A DNA stretch of 14,230 bases from an uncultured Clostridium sp. GTDB lineage: Bacteria; Bacillota; Clostridia; Lachnospirales; Lachnospiraceae. The notes beneath the pieces were generated by a model. It was given only the letters and a program-made list of their open reading frames with translations. It did not search any database and was not told where the DNA came from. Each line of letters starts with the position of its first letter. The first letter of the stretch is position 1. Shown here one piece after another: positions 6,253-12,927 of the stretch. The position numbers and the translations under genes are program-made. The stretch is taken from the NCBI GenBank assembly GCA_905192625.1, contig CAJJLI010000012.1:1-14230 (forward strand). The letters run 5' to 3'.

Positions 6253-7632
6253 ATGAAACTATGGGGCGGTCGCTTCACCAAAGAAACCAATCAATTGGTA
6301 CATAATTTTAATGCTTCCATTTCATTTGATCAAAAATTCTATCAACAAGATATTAAAGGTAGTATTGCTCATGTAACAATGCTTGCCAAACAGGGAATTT
6401 TAACAAATGAAGAACGCGATAAAATTATTACAGGCTTAGAAAGCATCCGAAATGATATTGAAGATGGTACCCTTATTATTGATAATACAAGTGAAGATAT
6501 TCATAGCTTTGTTGAAGAAAATTTAACAAAACGCATTGGAGACGCTGGTAAAAAACTTCACACTGGAAGAAGTCGAAATGACCAGGTTGCGCTTGATATG
6601 AAATTATATATTCGCGATGAAATCACTGAAATAAAGTCGTTGCTTTTCAATTTACTTCAAACGCTTCACTCCCTTATGAAAGATAATTTAGAAACTTATA
6701 TGCCTGGATTTACACATTTACAAAAAGCACAACCAACGACACTTGCACATCATCTTGGTGCTTATTTTGAAATGTTTAAGCGAGACCATAGTAGATTGAC
6801 TGATACCTTTGAACGAATGAATTATTCACCAATTGGATCTGGTGCTTTTGCTGGCACAACTTATCCGTTGGACCGTGAGTACACAGCATCCTTACTTAAT
6901 TTTAAAGGTGCTACTAATAATAGTATGGATTCTGTTTCCGACCGTGATTACCTCATTGAATTATTAAGTGCTTTATCAACTATCATGATGCACCTTAGTC
7001 GTTTCAGCGAAGAAATTATTATCTGGAATTCAAATGAATATCGTTTCGTGGAAATCGATGATGCCTATTCTACTGGAAGTAGTATAATGCCACAGAAAAA
7101 GAACCCTGACATTGCTGAATTGGTTCGTGGAAAAACTGGTCGTGTTTATGGCTCTCTTATGTCCATTTTAACTACGATGAAAGGGCTTCCTTTGGCATAT
7201 AATAAGGATATGCAAGAAGATAAAGAACTTACCTTTGATGCGATTGATACCGTTAAAGGCTGTGTTTCCTTATTCACCGGCATGCTTTCAACCATCCGTT
7301 TCCGCAATGATGTAATGGCGGATAGTGCAAAAAATGGTTTTACAAACGCAACCGATGCTGCCGATTATCTTGTTAACCATGGCGTAGCATTTCGTGATGC
7401 ACATGGCATTATTGGTGAACTAGTTTTATACTGCATTGCAAAGAACTGTTCTTTGGACGACTTAAGCCTTGAAGAGTATAAAAATATATCTCCAGTGTTT
7501 GAAGAAGATATTTATGAAGCTATCCGCTTACAAACATGTGTTGAAAAACGTAACACAAAAGGCGCACCAGGTCTTATCGCAATGCAAGAAATCATTCAAT
7601 TAAACGAAACATTTTTAAATACATTACAGTAG
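6253..7632 (+). CDS. argH: Argininosuccinate lyase
   Basis: A 459-residue cytoplasmic enzyme of the usual family length. It cleaves argininosuccinate to arginine and fumarate, the last step of arginine biosynthesis, and works as a homotetramer. The ATG at 6253 follows AGAGGG by 6 bases. MKLWGGRF at the start, HTGRSRNDQ at 103-111, PGFTHLQKAQ with His155, and the fumarase/lyase signature GSSIMPQKKNP at 275-285 (mobile catalytic-Ser loop) are all intact. It stands without argG, which is often its neighbour. It is flanked instead by a divergent CBS-ACT gene and, past a long palindrome, a CBS-CBS gene. I could not identify a clear promoter in the AT-rich 6090-6240 stretch, nor an ArgR box or T-box. 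Confidence 0.97.
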   Translation: MKLWGGRFTKETNQLVHNFNASISFDQKFYQQDIKGSIAHVTMLAKQGILTNEERDKIITGLESIRNDIEDGTLIIDNTSEDIHSFVEENLTKRIGDAGKKLHTGRSRNDQVALDMKLYIRDEITEIKSLLFNLLQTLHSLMKDNLETYMPGFTHLQKAQPTTLAHHLGAYFEMFKRDHSRLTDTFERMNYSPIGSGAFAGTTYPLDREYTASLLNFKGATNNSMDSVSDRDYLIELLSALSTIMMHLSRFSEEIIIWNSNEYRFVEIDDAYSTGSSIMPQKKNPDIAELVRGKTGRVYGSLMSILTTMKGLPLAYNKDMQEDKELTFDAIDTVKGCVSLFTGMLSTIRFRNDVMADSAKNGFTNATDAADYLVNHGVAFRDAHGIIGELVLYCIAKNCSLDDLSLEEYKNISPVFEEDIYEAIRLQTCVEKRNTKGAPGLIAMQEIIQLNETFLNTLQ

Positions 7633-7652
7633 TATAGTCATTCAGGCGAGCC

Positions 7653-7845
7653 ATCCAAAGTAAAAAGGTTCATGCTTCGATTCCAATGCATAGAAGTACT
7701 AATTCTATAAAAATTTTTATTAGGCATAGTATCAAACATATAACTTGCTTCGCTCAGACAAATCTGTTTGATACTATAATAAAAATTTTTATATATGTAC
7801 TTCTAATACATTCTCTTAGGCGCATTCACTCTTTTTACTTTGGAT
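7653..7845. repeat. 193-base imperfect inverted repeat (MITE-like or long hairpin) downstream of argH
   Basis: The ends are 15-base perfect inverted repeats, ATCCAAAGTAAAAAG (7653-7667) and its complement (7831-7845). Moving inward, further blocks pair: ATGC; AATGCATAGAAGTAC (7685-7699) with GTACTTCTAATACATT (7797-7812, one bulge); ATAAAAATTTTTAT on both sides (7707-7720, 7779-7792); and ATAGTATCAAAC (7726-7737) with GTTTGATACTAT (7766-7777). The loop is 28 bases (7738-7765). No coding frame is seen in it. It fills the space between argH and the CBS-CBS gene, could fold as RNA and end argH transcription, or be a non-autonomous mobile element. No clear target-site duplication is visible. Confidence 0.85.
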
Positions 7846-7921
7846 ATCTTGTCAGCTAGTTATTGATTTTTATATGGTAGTTATAGTAATTGATTACTTA
7901 TGTTTTCAGGAGGTTAATACA

Positions 7922-8344
7922 ATGAATATTTTATATTTCTTAACTCCAAAAAGTGATGTCACTTATATTTATGACGACTTTTCGTTAATCGAAACTTTAA
8001 ATACACTGGAAGAACATCGCTATTCTTCAATTCCAATTATAAGTAAAAACGGGAAATACGTTGGCACCTTAACAGAAGGTGATATACTTTGGGCGATTAA
8101 GAATAATTTTGATTTATCAGTTCAAAACCCTGATAAAATTCTTATCACACAAGTTCAAAGAAAAAAAGACAATCAACCGGTAAGAGCCGATGCTAATATG
8201 GAGGACTTAGTGAGTAAAGCAATGTGCCAAAACTTTGTCCCTGTAATTGATGATAATGGTATATTTATTGGAATCATAACAAGAAAAGATATTATAGAAT
8301 ATTGTTATACTCATTTTGAGAAACAAGAAAAAGTAAAACGATAA
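7922..8344 (+). CDS. Small CBS-domain-pair protein
   Basis: A 140-residue cytoplasmic protein that is almost nothing but a tandem CBS pair. The start is ATG at 7922, 8 bases after a perfect AGGAGG (7908-7913). The frame also opens at 7874 but that ATG has no ribosome site. CBS 1 lies at about 12-70 (DFSLIETLNTLEEHRYSSIPIIS...YVGTLTEGDILW). CBS 2 lies at about 84-134 (ADANMEDLVSKAM...FVPVIDDNGIFIGIITRKDI). Such pairs (Bateman modules) bind AMP, ATP or similar nucleotides and regulate partner proteins; the partner is unknown. It lies in the same direction as argH but behind a long palindrome. A clear terminator follows. Confidence 0.88.
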   Translation: MNILYFLTPKSDVTYIYDDFSLIETLNTLEEHRYSSIPIISKNGKYVGTLTEGDILWAIKNNFDLSVQNPDKILITQVQRKKDNQPVRADANMEDLVSKAMCQNFVPVIDDNGIFIGIITRKDIIEYCYTHFEKQEKVKR

Positions 8345-8393
8345 AAAAGGGAGTAGTGAATTTCATTCACATCCCCAACATATTGTACCGTAA

Positions 8394-8440
8394 AAGAGTA
8401 AGTATCATAGTCTCACTGCTATGGCACTTACTCTTATTTT
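8394..8440 (+). terminator. Intrinsic terminator after the CBS-pair gene
   Basis: AAGAGTAAGT (8394-8403) pairs with ACTTACTCTT (8426-8435), and inside it CATAG pairs with CTATG across an 8-base loop. ATTTTTATT follows on the plus strand. On the minus strand the hairpin ends in TTTT, so it may also end the sdpRI operon. A smaller hairpin, GTGAAT-TTC-ATTCAC (8356-8370), sits between the stop codon and this terminator. Confidence 0.85.
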
Positions 8441-8495
8441 TATTATATGATAGAAACTTTCCTTCGCACTTCTCTTCCCCCTACTTCGTTACCCC

Positions 8496-9149
8496 TTACT
8501 CTTGCTTCTTCATTTTACGAGAAACAAAATAAGAATAATACAAAGTGGCTATGATACCGACGATTAAGAACCACAAAATAAAACGATTAAATATTTTATT
8601 TTGAATAACACCAGCAATAATCATGAAAAGTCCGTGTAAAGCCAGTATATATCCAAAAAAACGATTTGATTTTCTAAAACAGTTTTCGTCCGACATCGTT
8701 AAATGCGTCCTCACCCCAATCACATGATTTCTTCTTGCGGTGGGTAAATAATTCCCTAAAATAATAAAACAAACTCCAGTAGCAATTGGTACAATCATCT
8801 TATAGTTTAGATTTTTTGTAAGTCCAGTGGAAACAGTTATCCAAGAAAGAACGATTGCCATAAGAACAAGTGCCCATCTGAGTTTATTTCCCACTTTAGG
8901 ATGTCTCATCAATTGATTGTTTGAGCTATCCGTAATTAAAATAAAATCATATAACAGCAGCATAAGGATCGGTGATGCTCCTATCAAAAATATATACTTT
9001 TTATCCACATAATTGTCGATTTGCCACTGACTGTTCCAATGGATACCAATGTCTCCATCTATATAAAAATAACTTACTGCACAACCTATAAAAGATACCA
9101 CTGCGAGTATATATAATAACATTTCCGATTTTTTTCGTTTATTCTCCAT
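8496..9149 (-). CDS. sdpI: SdpI-family immunity/signal-transducing membrane protein
   Basis: A 217-residue membrane protein with about six hydrophobic segments (roughly 10-30, 52-73, 91-110, 118-133, 163-181, 189-208). The start is ATG at 9149, 8 bases after GGAGG; a TTG at 9164 overlaps the ribosome site and is rejected. Residues about 12-70 look like the DUF1648 part (DGDIGIHWNSQWQIDNY). Residues about 130-170 carry the SdpI mark (GNYLPTARRNHVIGVRTHLTMSDENCFRKSNRFFG). In Bacillus subtilis SdpI gives immunity to the SdpC toxin and, when bound to toxin, holds the repressor SdpR at the membrane. Here it directly follows an SdpR-type gene and ends a four-gene operon with an ABC exporter. The family is firm; the ligand is unknown and no sdpC-like gene is in the window. 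Confidence 0.88.
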   Translation of the reverse strand: MENKRKKSEMLLYILAVVSFIGCAVSYFYIDGDIGIHWNSQWQIDNYVDKKYIFLIGASPILMLLLYDFILITDSSNNQLMRHPKVGNKLRWALVLMAIVLSWITVSTGLTKNLNYKMIVPIATGVCFIILGNYLPTARRNHVIGVRTHLTMSDENCFRKSNRFFGYILALHGLFMIIAGVIQNKIFNRFILWFLIVGIIATLYYSYFVSRKMKKQE

Positions 9150-9199
9150 TGATAGAACCTCCAATTTATAATTTATCGAATCTTATCGTCTTTCACAAC

Positions 9200-9463
9200 T
9201 TATTGTCCACGACTACTAAAATCAAAAAACCACTTTACGATGTCTTGAAAAACGGTTGTATTTAGAGAATAAACAATATTTTGTCCTTGTCGTTCATCAA
9301 TTACTAAACCTGCATTTTTTAATATATTTAGATGATGACTAATCGAAGGTTTGCTTATTTGAAAATATTCTGCTATCTCCCCTGCGTTTCTATCTTTCTC
9401 AGATAATAATTCTAGTATCTTTCTTCGAGTCGGATCAGAAAGTGCTTTAAACGCATCGTTCAA
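9200..9463 (-). CDS. sdpR: SdpR-type ArsR-family repressor
   Basis: An 87-residue winged-helix regulator. The start is a TTG at 9463 behind AGGGGG at 8 bases, giving MNDAFKALSDPTRRKILELL, the normal N-terminus of SdpR-like proteins. The helix-turn-helix is at about 28-50 (GEIAEYFQISKPSISHHLNIL), and the wing runs through DERQGQNIVYSLN at 56-68. There are no cysteines, so it is not a thiol metal sensor of the ArsR/SmtB kind. It lies 12 bases after the permease stop and 50 bases before sdpI. Known role of the family: autorepression of sdpRI until SdpI sequesters it. The inverted repeat at 11903-11936 is its likely operator. Confidence 0.9.
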   Translation of the reverse strand: MNDAFKALSDPTRRKILELLSEKDRNAGEIAEYFQISKPSISHHLNILKNAGLVIDERQGQNIVYSLNTTVFQDIVKWFFDFSSRGQ

Positions 9464-9475
9464 TGTATAACCCCC

Positions 9476-11062
9476 TTATAACTTAGCCATAATTTGATTT
9501 GCTTTTCTGTTTAGATTGATGTGCAGGGCAACTGACACGCCTAATACAATAATTATTGTGAAAGCAATCAGTAACTCATAATTTATATTACTAACTACGA
9601 ATAACACTGCCATAGGTATTCCCACGGTTAACATTGGACTTAACACGCCAATCATAGAGGCTGCACTTTGCTTTACAACAACCGTTTCATTCGTCCAATC
9701 AAACATTGGAAATTTTAAATTAATCGCCAAACCAAACACTGCTGTAAAATAGCTATACGCCATTCCTATTAAGATGCTAATAATCATTTGCAATGCATTT
9801 AATTTAAAATGGATTCCTAATAAAACTCCACCAATTAGCACCGTAGGAATGGTTAGTGTTAAGTTTACTAGCATTTTTGATAAAAACCAGTCTCTAACTC
9901 GTATCGGCGAGGATTTAATAATCCATAAGTTCTTTCCTTCCAGAGAGATGGATGAGGACGTTGTAGATGCCATTGCAACCAAAAATGCGATTCCAAATGG
10001 TAACATCTTTTGAATCATTGTTAGCATTTCTTCGGATGCTAAAATCATATTTATTTGCTCTGACTTTATAAAAAACAATGCGATTGAACCCAGAATTAAA
10101 ATTATCAAACCAAAGCCTGTATTCATTACATAAATCGAAGTTGAAAAATATCTCTTAATTTCTTTTTTGTAGAGTGCTTTTAAAGAGCTTACCTGCTTAA
10201 CTTCCTTTAATTTAAAGTTTGTAGCAACTCTTTTTGCCATAATTCCAGAGTTTAGTCTTTTGAAATTCTTACCAATCAGTACTGAAAATGCAGCAAAAGC
10301 AATTACAGATATTACAACAAAGGATAGATATGCGATTATATCTGTTTCAATAATACCTTGCAGATAAAGACCTGCAAGTGGATAGATTTGATTCATTTGG
10401 TTTCTTATGATTTTACCAATTTCTACAAGTTGCTGATCACTTTGAATAAACATCATACCGAACATAATAAACATAAAAAAAACAATGGATAATATGAGAT
10501 TAATCGCATTGCTATACTTAAAACGACTTGCAATGACAGCTAAAACAGTACCAATGATTGATGCAATGATAATTGGTATCAACGGAATAAACAATACGGA
10601 TATCACGGATAAAACGTAAAAAATAACGCTTGGTCTAGCAAGATAACCATAGACTATAATACCAGGTATCATGATTACAACAGAAAAAAACATATTGATG
10701 ATGTACAATAGTAAAACACGACTCGCTACGACTGCACTGGTTGTTACCGGCAAAGACATAACAAGGTCGTAATCTTTAAATCCAAATAAGGTCCCTTTTA
10801 CCTTATTTATTGTTGTTATTAATGTAATAAAGCATGTGATGGCCATTAAAAAGCCAGGAAGAACATCTAGTTCCCCTAATGTCTGCATGACTACTCCCAT
10901 CGACATACTATAGGAAAAAGAAATAAAAGAAAAAAGAAGAAATCCCAATACGAGCACCGTAAGAGCACTCATTTGTTTTCTTTTATCCTTTTTTTTCTTT
11001 AAGCTTATAAATTCAAATGCAGAACCAAGCTGCATTCTAGTTAACGTAACTATGTGTTTCAT
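9476..11062 (-). CDS. ABC-2-type exporter permease (large multi-spanning subunit)
   Basis: A 528-residue integral membrane protein. The start chosen is ATG at 11062 (MKHIVTLTRMQLGSAFEF), 6 bases after GGAG; an ATG at 11086 has a poorer site. A short basic segment KKKKDKRKQ at about 22-30 precedes many hydrophobic helices, about 12 in two sets. Two marks typical of the clostridial large ABC permeases are visible: TLFGFKDYDLVMSLPVTTS at about 114-132 and SSISLEGKNLWIIKSSPIRVRDWF at about 370-393. It pairs with the ATPase encoded 58 bases upstream to form an export or membrane-protection ABC transporter. The substrate is unknown. Its placement with SdpR and SdpI suggests peptides or envelope-active compounds, an inference from context. 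Confidence 0.85.
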   Translation of the reverse strand: MKHIVTLTRMQLGSAFEFISLKKKKDKRKQMSALTVLVLGFLLFSFISFSYSMSMGVVMQTLGELDVLPGFLMAITCFITLITTINKVKGTLFGFKDYDLVMSLPVTTSAVVASRVLLLYIINMFFSVVIMIPGIIVYGYLARPSVIFYVLSVISVLFIPLIPIIIASIIGTVLAVIASRFKYSNAINLILSIVFFMFIMFGMMFIQSDQQLVEIGKIIRNQMNQIYPLAGLYLQGIIETDIIAYLSFVVISVIAFAAFSVLIGKNFKRLNSGIMAKRVATNFKLKEVKQVSSLKALYKKEIKRYFSTSIYVMNTGFGLIILILGSIALFFIKSEQINMILASEEMLTMIQKMLPFGIAFLVAMASTTSSSISLEGKNLWIIKSSPIRVRDWFLSKMLVNLTLTIPTVLIGGVLLGIHFKLNALQMIISILIGMAYSYFTAVFGLAINLKFPMFDWTNETVVVKQSAASMIGVLSPMLTVGIPMAVLFVVSNINYELLIAFTIIIVLGVSVALHINLNRKANQIMAKL

Positions 11063-11120
11063 AACGATCTCCAATCTCTTAGGCATAAGAAAACTTCAGT
11101 CCTTAAAGCATAAGAATATT

Positions 11121-11834
11121 TTATTTTTCTTCGACCAATTCCATAAATACATCTTCCAAACTCTGATTTCCTTTTACGTCCTCTGTCAAGCCTGAACTTA
11201 TTAATTTTCCACCCTTAATGATTGCAATTTTGTTACAAAGTTTTTCAGCAACTTCAAGTACATGGGTGGAAAAGAAAATAGCACTTCCCTCACTGCATAA
11301 TTCGCCCATAAAGCTTTTGAGTAAATGGGATGCTTTTGGATCGAGCCCCACAAATGGTTCATCCAGTAGCATAAGTTTTGGTTTATGAATTAACGCTGAA
11401 ATAATCGCTAATTTTTGTTTCATTCCGTGAGAATAGGACGCTATAGAATCTCCTAGATTTTTCGTGATTTCAAATGCGTCTGCATACTTCTTAATACGCA
11501 CTTCTCTATCTGTTTTTGATATCTCATACAAATCGGCAATAAAATTTAGATATTGAATTCCAGTTAAATGTTCATATAAATCTGGATTGTCAGGAATATA
11601 AGCCGTAACCTTTTTACATGCAAGGGGATCTTTTTTTATAGATACTCCATTTACGAATATCTCTCCCTCTGTAAAATCAAGTATTCCGGCTGCTGCACGT
11701 AACGTTGTCGTTTTCCCTGCACCATTGTGTCCTATGAAACCATAGATATCACCTGCATTTACTGTCACACTAAGATTATCTACAGCTTTTTTTGTATTGT
11801 TATAAGCCTTTGTAAAGTTTTTAATTTCTAACAT
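11121..11834 (-). CDS. ABC transporter ATP-binding protein
   Basis: A 237-residue ATPase subunit. The start is ATG at 11834 (MLEIKNFTKAY), 5 bases after AAGGAGG; a TTG seven codons upstream lies ahead of the ribosome site. Walker A GHNGAGKT is at 35-42, the signature SYSHGMKQK at 133-141, Walker B LMLLDEP at 154-160, the D-loop GLDP at 163-166, and the switch His at 191 (STHVLE). All catalytic motifs are intact. It is the first gene of the operon and energises the adjacent permease. The sequence belongs to the ABC-2 export group (CcmA-like). It is read from the promoter at 11940-11968, which overlaps the proposed SdpR operator. Confidence 0.93.
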   Translation of the reverse strand: MLEIKNFTKAYNNTKKAVDNLSVTVNAGDIYGFIGHNGAGKTTTLRAAAGILDFTEGEIFVNGVSIKKDPLACKKVTAYIPDNPDLYEHLTGIQYLNFIADLYEISKTDREVRIKKYADAFEITKNLGDSIASYSHGMKQKLAIISALIHKPKLMLLDEPFVGLDPKASHLLKSFMGELCSEGSAIFFSTHVLEVAEKLCNKIAIIKGGKLISSGLTEDVKGNQSLEDVFMELVEEK

Positions 11835-11902
11835 AATAGCCTCCTTGCTGCGCAAAGCATTGCAATTTTAAAGTTAATAATTGAAGTATGTAGATTCAAT
11901 CA

Positions 11903-11936
11903 CTTAGATATTTAGACAATTATCTAAATATCTAAG
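11903..11936. promoter_or_regulatory. Perfect 14+14 inverted repeat over the transcription start, candidate SdpR operator
   Basis: CTTAGATATTTAGA, a 6-base spacer CAATTA, then TCTAAATATCTAAG: both arms match perfectly. It spans about -3 to +31 of the ABC-sdpRI promoter, where a bound dimer would block transcription. A dimeric winged-helix repressor is encoded in this operon, so autoregulation is the simplest reading. SdpR binding is inferred, not shown. Confidence 0.7.
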
Positions 11937-11939
11937 AAT

Positions 11940-11968
11940 AATATAGTCTACGTGTTCCTTTTTGTCAA
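11940..11968 (-). promoter_or_regulatory. Consensus promoter of the ABC-sdpRI operon
   Basis: On the minus strand TTGACA (11963-11968) and TATATT (11940-11945) are separated by 17 bases. Transcription should begin near 11933, inside the inverted repeat at 11903-11936, about 100 bases before the ATPase start codon. No comparable promoter was seen in the short gaps farther down the operon. Confidence 0.82.
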
Positions 11969-12057
11969 TATATCTATCGTTACTTTTTTCACATCTTTGT
12001 TAATCTTTCATGCTATTTCTAATATTAGACTCACAGCTTCCCTTTGGATTCATGCAT
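11969..12057. other. Gene-free spacer upstream of the ABC operon promoter
   Basis: I see no convincing reading frame, hairpin or promoter here. The part at 12006-12057 may be a very diverged relative of the 52-base repeat that follows (shared CTCA, TTTGGAT-like positions), but the match is too weak to call. Confidence 0.4.
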
Positions 12058-12161
12058 GTTTCACTTAAAAATCATACTCATATCTATTTGATACACTAAA
12101 TTCAGCCCCGTTTCACTGAATCATCATACTCTCTTCAATTCGATACACTTGAAAGCACCAG
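12058..12161. repeat. Two diverged tandem copies of a 52-base unit
   Basis: Copy 1 is 12058-12109 and copy 2 is 12110-12161. Both carry, at the same offsets, GTTTCACT, then ATCATACTC, then TC-ATT, then GATACACT. The remaining positions differ, so the repeat is old or only the core words are under constraint. The unit is not a multiple of three and no long frame crosses it, so it is unlikely to be protein-coding. The nature of the unit is unknown: binding-site array, small RNA or a dispersed intergenic repeat. Confidence 0.7.
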
Positions 12162-12215
12162 TTCCCTTAAACTTCTCTCACTAGTACTTTATTATCATAT
12201 TTTGGTATATTTTAT

Positions 12216-12238
12216 CAAATATTGTTGACAAATATTGT
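12216..12238. repeat. Direct repeat CAAATATTGT x2 overlapping a -35 element
   Basis: CAAATATTGT occurs at 12216-12225 and 12229-12238, 13 bases apart. The pair brackets the TTGACA at 12225-12230, so a protein bound here would compete with polymerase. Each copy includes the palindromic core AATATT. It may be chance in AT-rich DNA, but ten identical bases at this position are notable. Confidence 0.5.
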
Positions 12239-12253
12239 ATGACATCTTAAAAT
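12225..12253 (+). promoter_or_regulatory. Consensus promoter, upstream of the DUF2752-DUF4234 genes
   Basis: TTGACA (12225-12230), a 17-base spacer, and TAAAAT (12248-12253). The predicted start near 12260 lies about 220 bases before the chosen start codon, so the transcript would have a long AT-rich leader unless the second candidate promoter at 12419 is the main one. Confidence 0.65.
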
Positions 12254-12331
12254 ACTTTAGAATGTTTATAGATATTTTATATTTTATTTATATTTTAATT
12301 ATTTTTACTTTTAAATTTATACCTATTCACC

Positions 12332-12364
12332 ATAGAACTTAGATAGAATCAAAATAGAATTAAG
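12332..12364 (+). repeat. Three 11-base-phased direct repeats (ATAGAA-N5)
   Basis: ATAGAA occurs at 12332, 12343 and 12354, exactly 11 bases apart, with spacers CTTAG, TCAAA and TTAAG. One copy per helical turn is the pattern bound by OmpR/PhoB-family response regulators. The array sits about 30 bases upstream of the -35 position expected for the TATAAT at 12419-12424. The bound factor is unknown. Confidence 0.5.
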
Positions 12365-12418
12365 TATAAAACTATCGTCTTAATAAACGTATATCGGTTC
12401 TTATCTTAATAATTTTTT

Positions 12419-12424
12419 TATAAT
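12419..12424 (+). promoter_or_regulatory. Candidate second -10 element before the DUF2752 gene
   Basis: TATAAT with no good -35 (GGTTCT at the 17-base position), as expected of an activator-dependent promoter. Transcription would begin about 12431, which would leave the ATG at 12433 almost leaderless and fits translation from the TTG at 12481. Confidence 0.4.
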
Positions 12425-12480
12425 ATAGATACATGCAGCACTCGACTTGCTATCCGATTATAAATAAATGGGGGATTATT

Positions 12481-12921
12481 TTGAATCTTAAAAATTTTTA
12501 CTTCTTAAAACTTAAACGTTCCGAATTAAAATCCAAGTTCCTGCATTCGAACTTGCTATATATAACGTTGATTCTGATGATTTCGTGCATAATCATCTGG
12601 TTTACTGGGTGCCCTATAAAAAAGTTCACCGGACTATCTTGCGCTGGTTGTGGAATGACTAGGGCCTGGATTGCCTTGCTTAAATTTGATCTAAAACAAG
12701 CTTTTTACTTTCATCCATTGTTTTGGTGTGTACCAATCATGTATGTTTTATTCCTAATAAATGATACCTTATCCAATAAAAAGAAATATCTTATATGGGG
12801 AAGTATTATTGCACTTTTTTTAATCGTATATTTTATTAGGCTCTTCGGCGATAGCTCAATTGTAAATTTCAGCTATACAGAGTCTATAATTTATAAATTA
12901 CTATATAATAGGAGGAGTTAA
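12481..12921 (+). CDS. DUF2752-family small membrane protein
   Basis: A 146-residue protein of unknown function. The start chosen is TTG at 12481, 6 bases after GGGGG (12470-12474); the in-frame ATG at 12433 (16 codons earlier) has no ribosome site and is the alternative. Hydrophobic segments lie at about 24-43, 75-93 and 103-120. The DUF2752 mark is at 43-62: GCPIKKFTGLSCAGCG followed by MTRAW, with Cys44, Cys54 and Cys57 and then TRA; FHPLFW follows at 77-82. The CxxC-like cysteines could bind a metal or form a disulfide, but no activity is established. The next gene starts 6 bases after its stop, and that gene's ribosome site lies inside the last codons here, so the two are probably co-translated. 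Confidence 0.8.
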   Translation: MNLKNFYFLKLKRSELKSKFLHSNLLYITLILMISCIIIWFTGCPIKKFTGLSCAGCGMTRAWIALLKFDLKQAFYFHPLFWCVPIMYVLFLINDTLSNKKKYLIWGSIIALFLIVYFIRLFGDSSIVNFSYTESIIYKLLYNRRS

Positions 12922-12927
12922 CCTAAG

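Noticed and set aside
7674..7690. Possible tRNA T-arm (TTCGATTCC)
   Set aside because: No flanking 5-base stem, acceptor stem or anticodon arm fits; the bases belong to the long palindrome.
7653..7845. Complete insertion sequence
   Set aside because: It has inverted ends but no room for a transposase and no clear target-site duplication; at most a MITE-like element.
9774..10013. Plus-strand open frame opposite the permease gene
   Set aside because: Antisense shadow of membrane-protein codons, without a ribosome site.
12058..12161. CRISPR-like array
   Set aside because: Only two units, diverged over their whole length, with no identical repeat plus variable spacer pattern and no cas genes nearby.
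11969..12432. Small toxin gene (SdpC-like) upstream of the ABC-sdpRI operon
   Set aside because: No open frame with a ribosome site and signal peptide was found on either strand; the longest short frame seen (about 17 codons on the minus strand near 12051) is not convincing.
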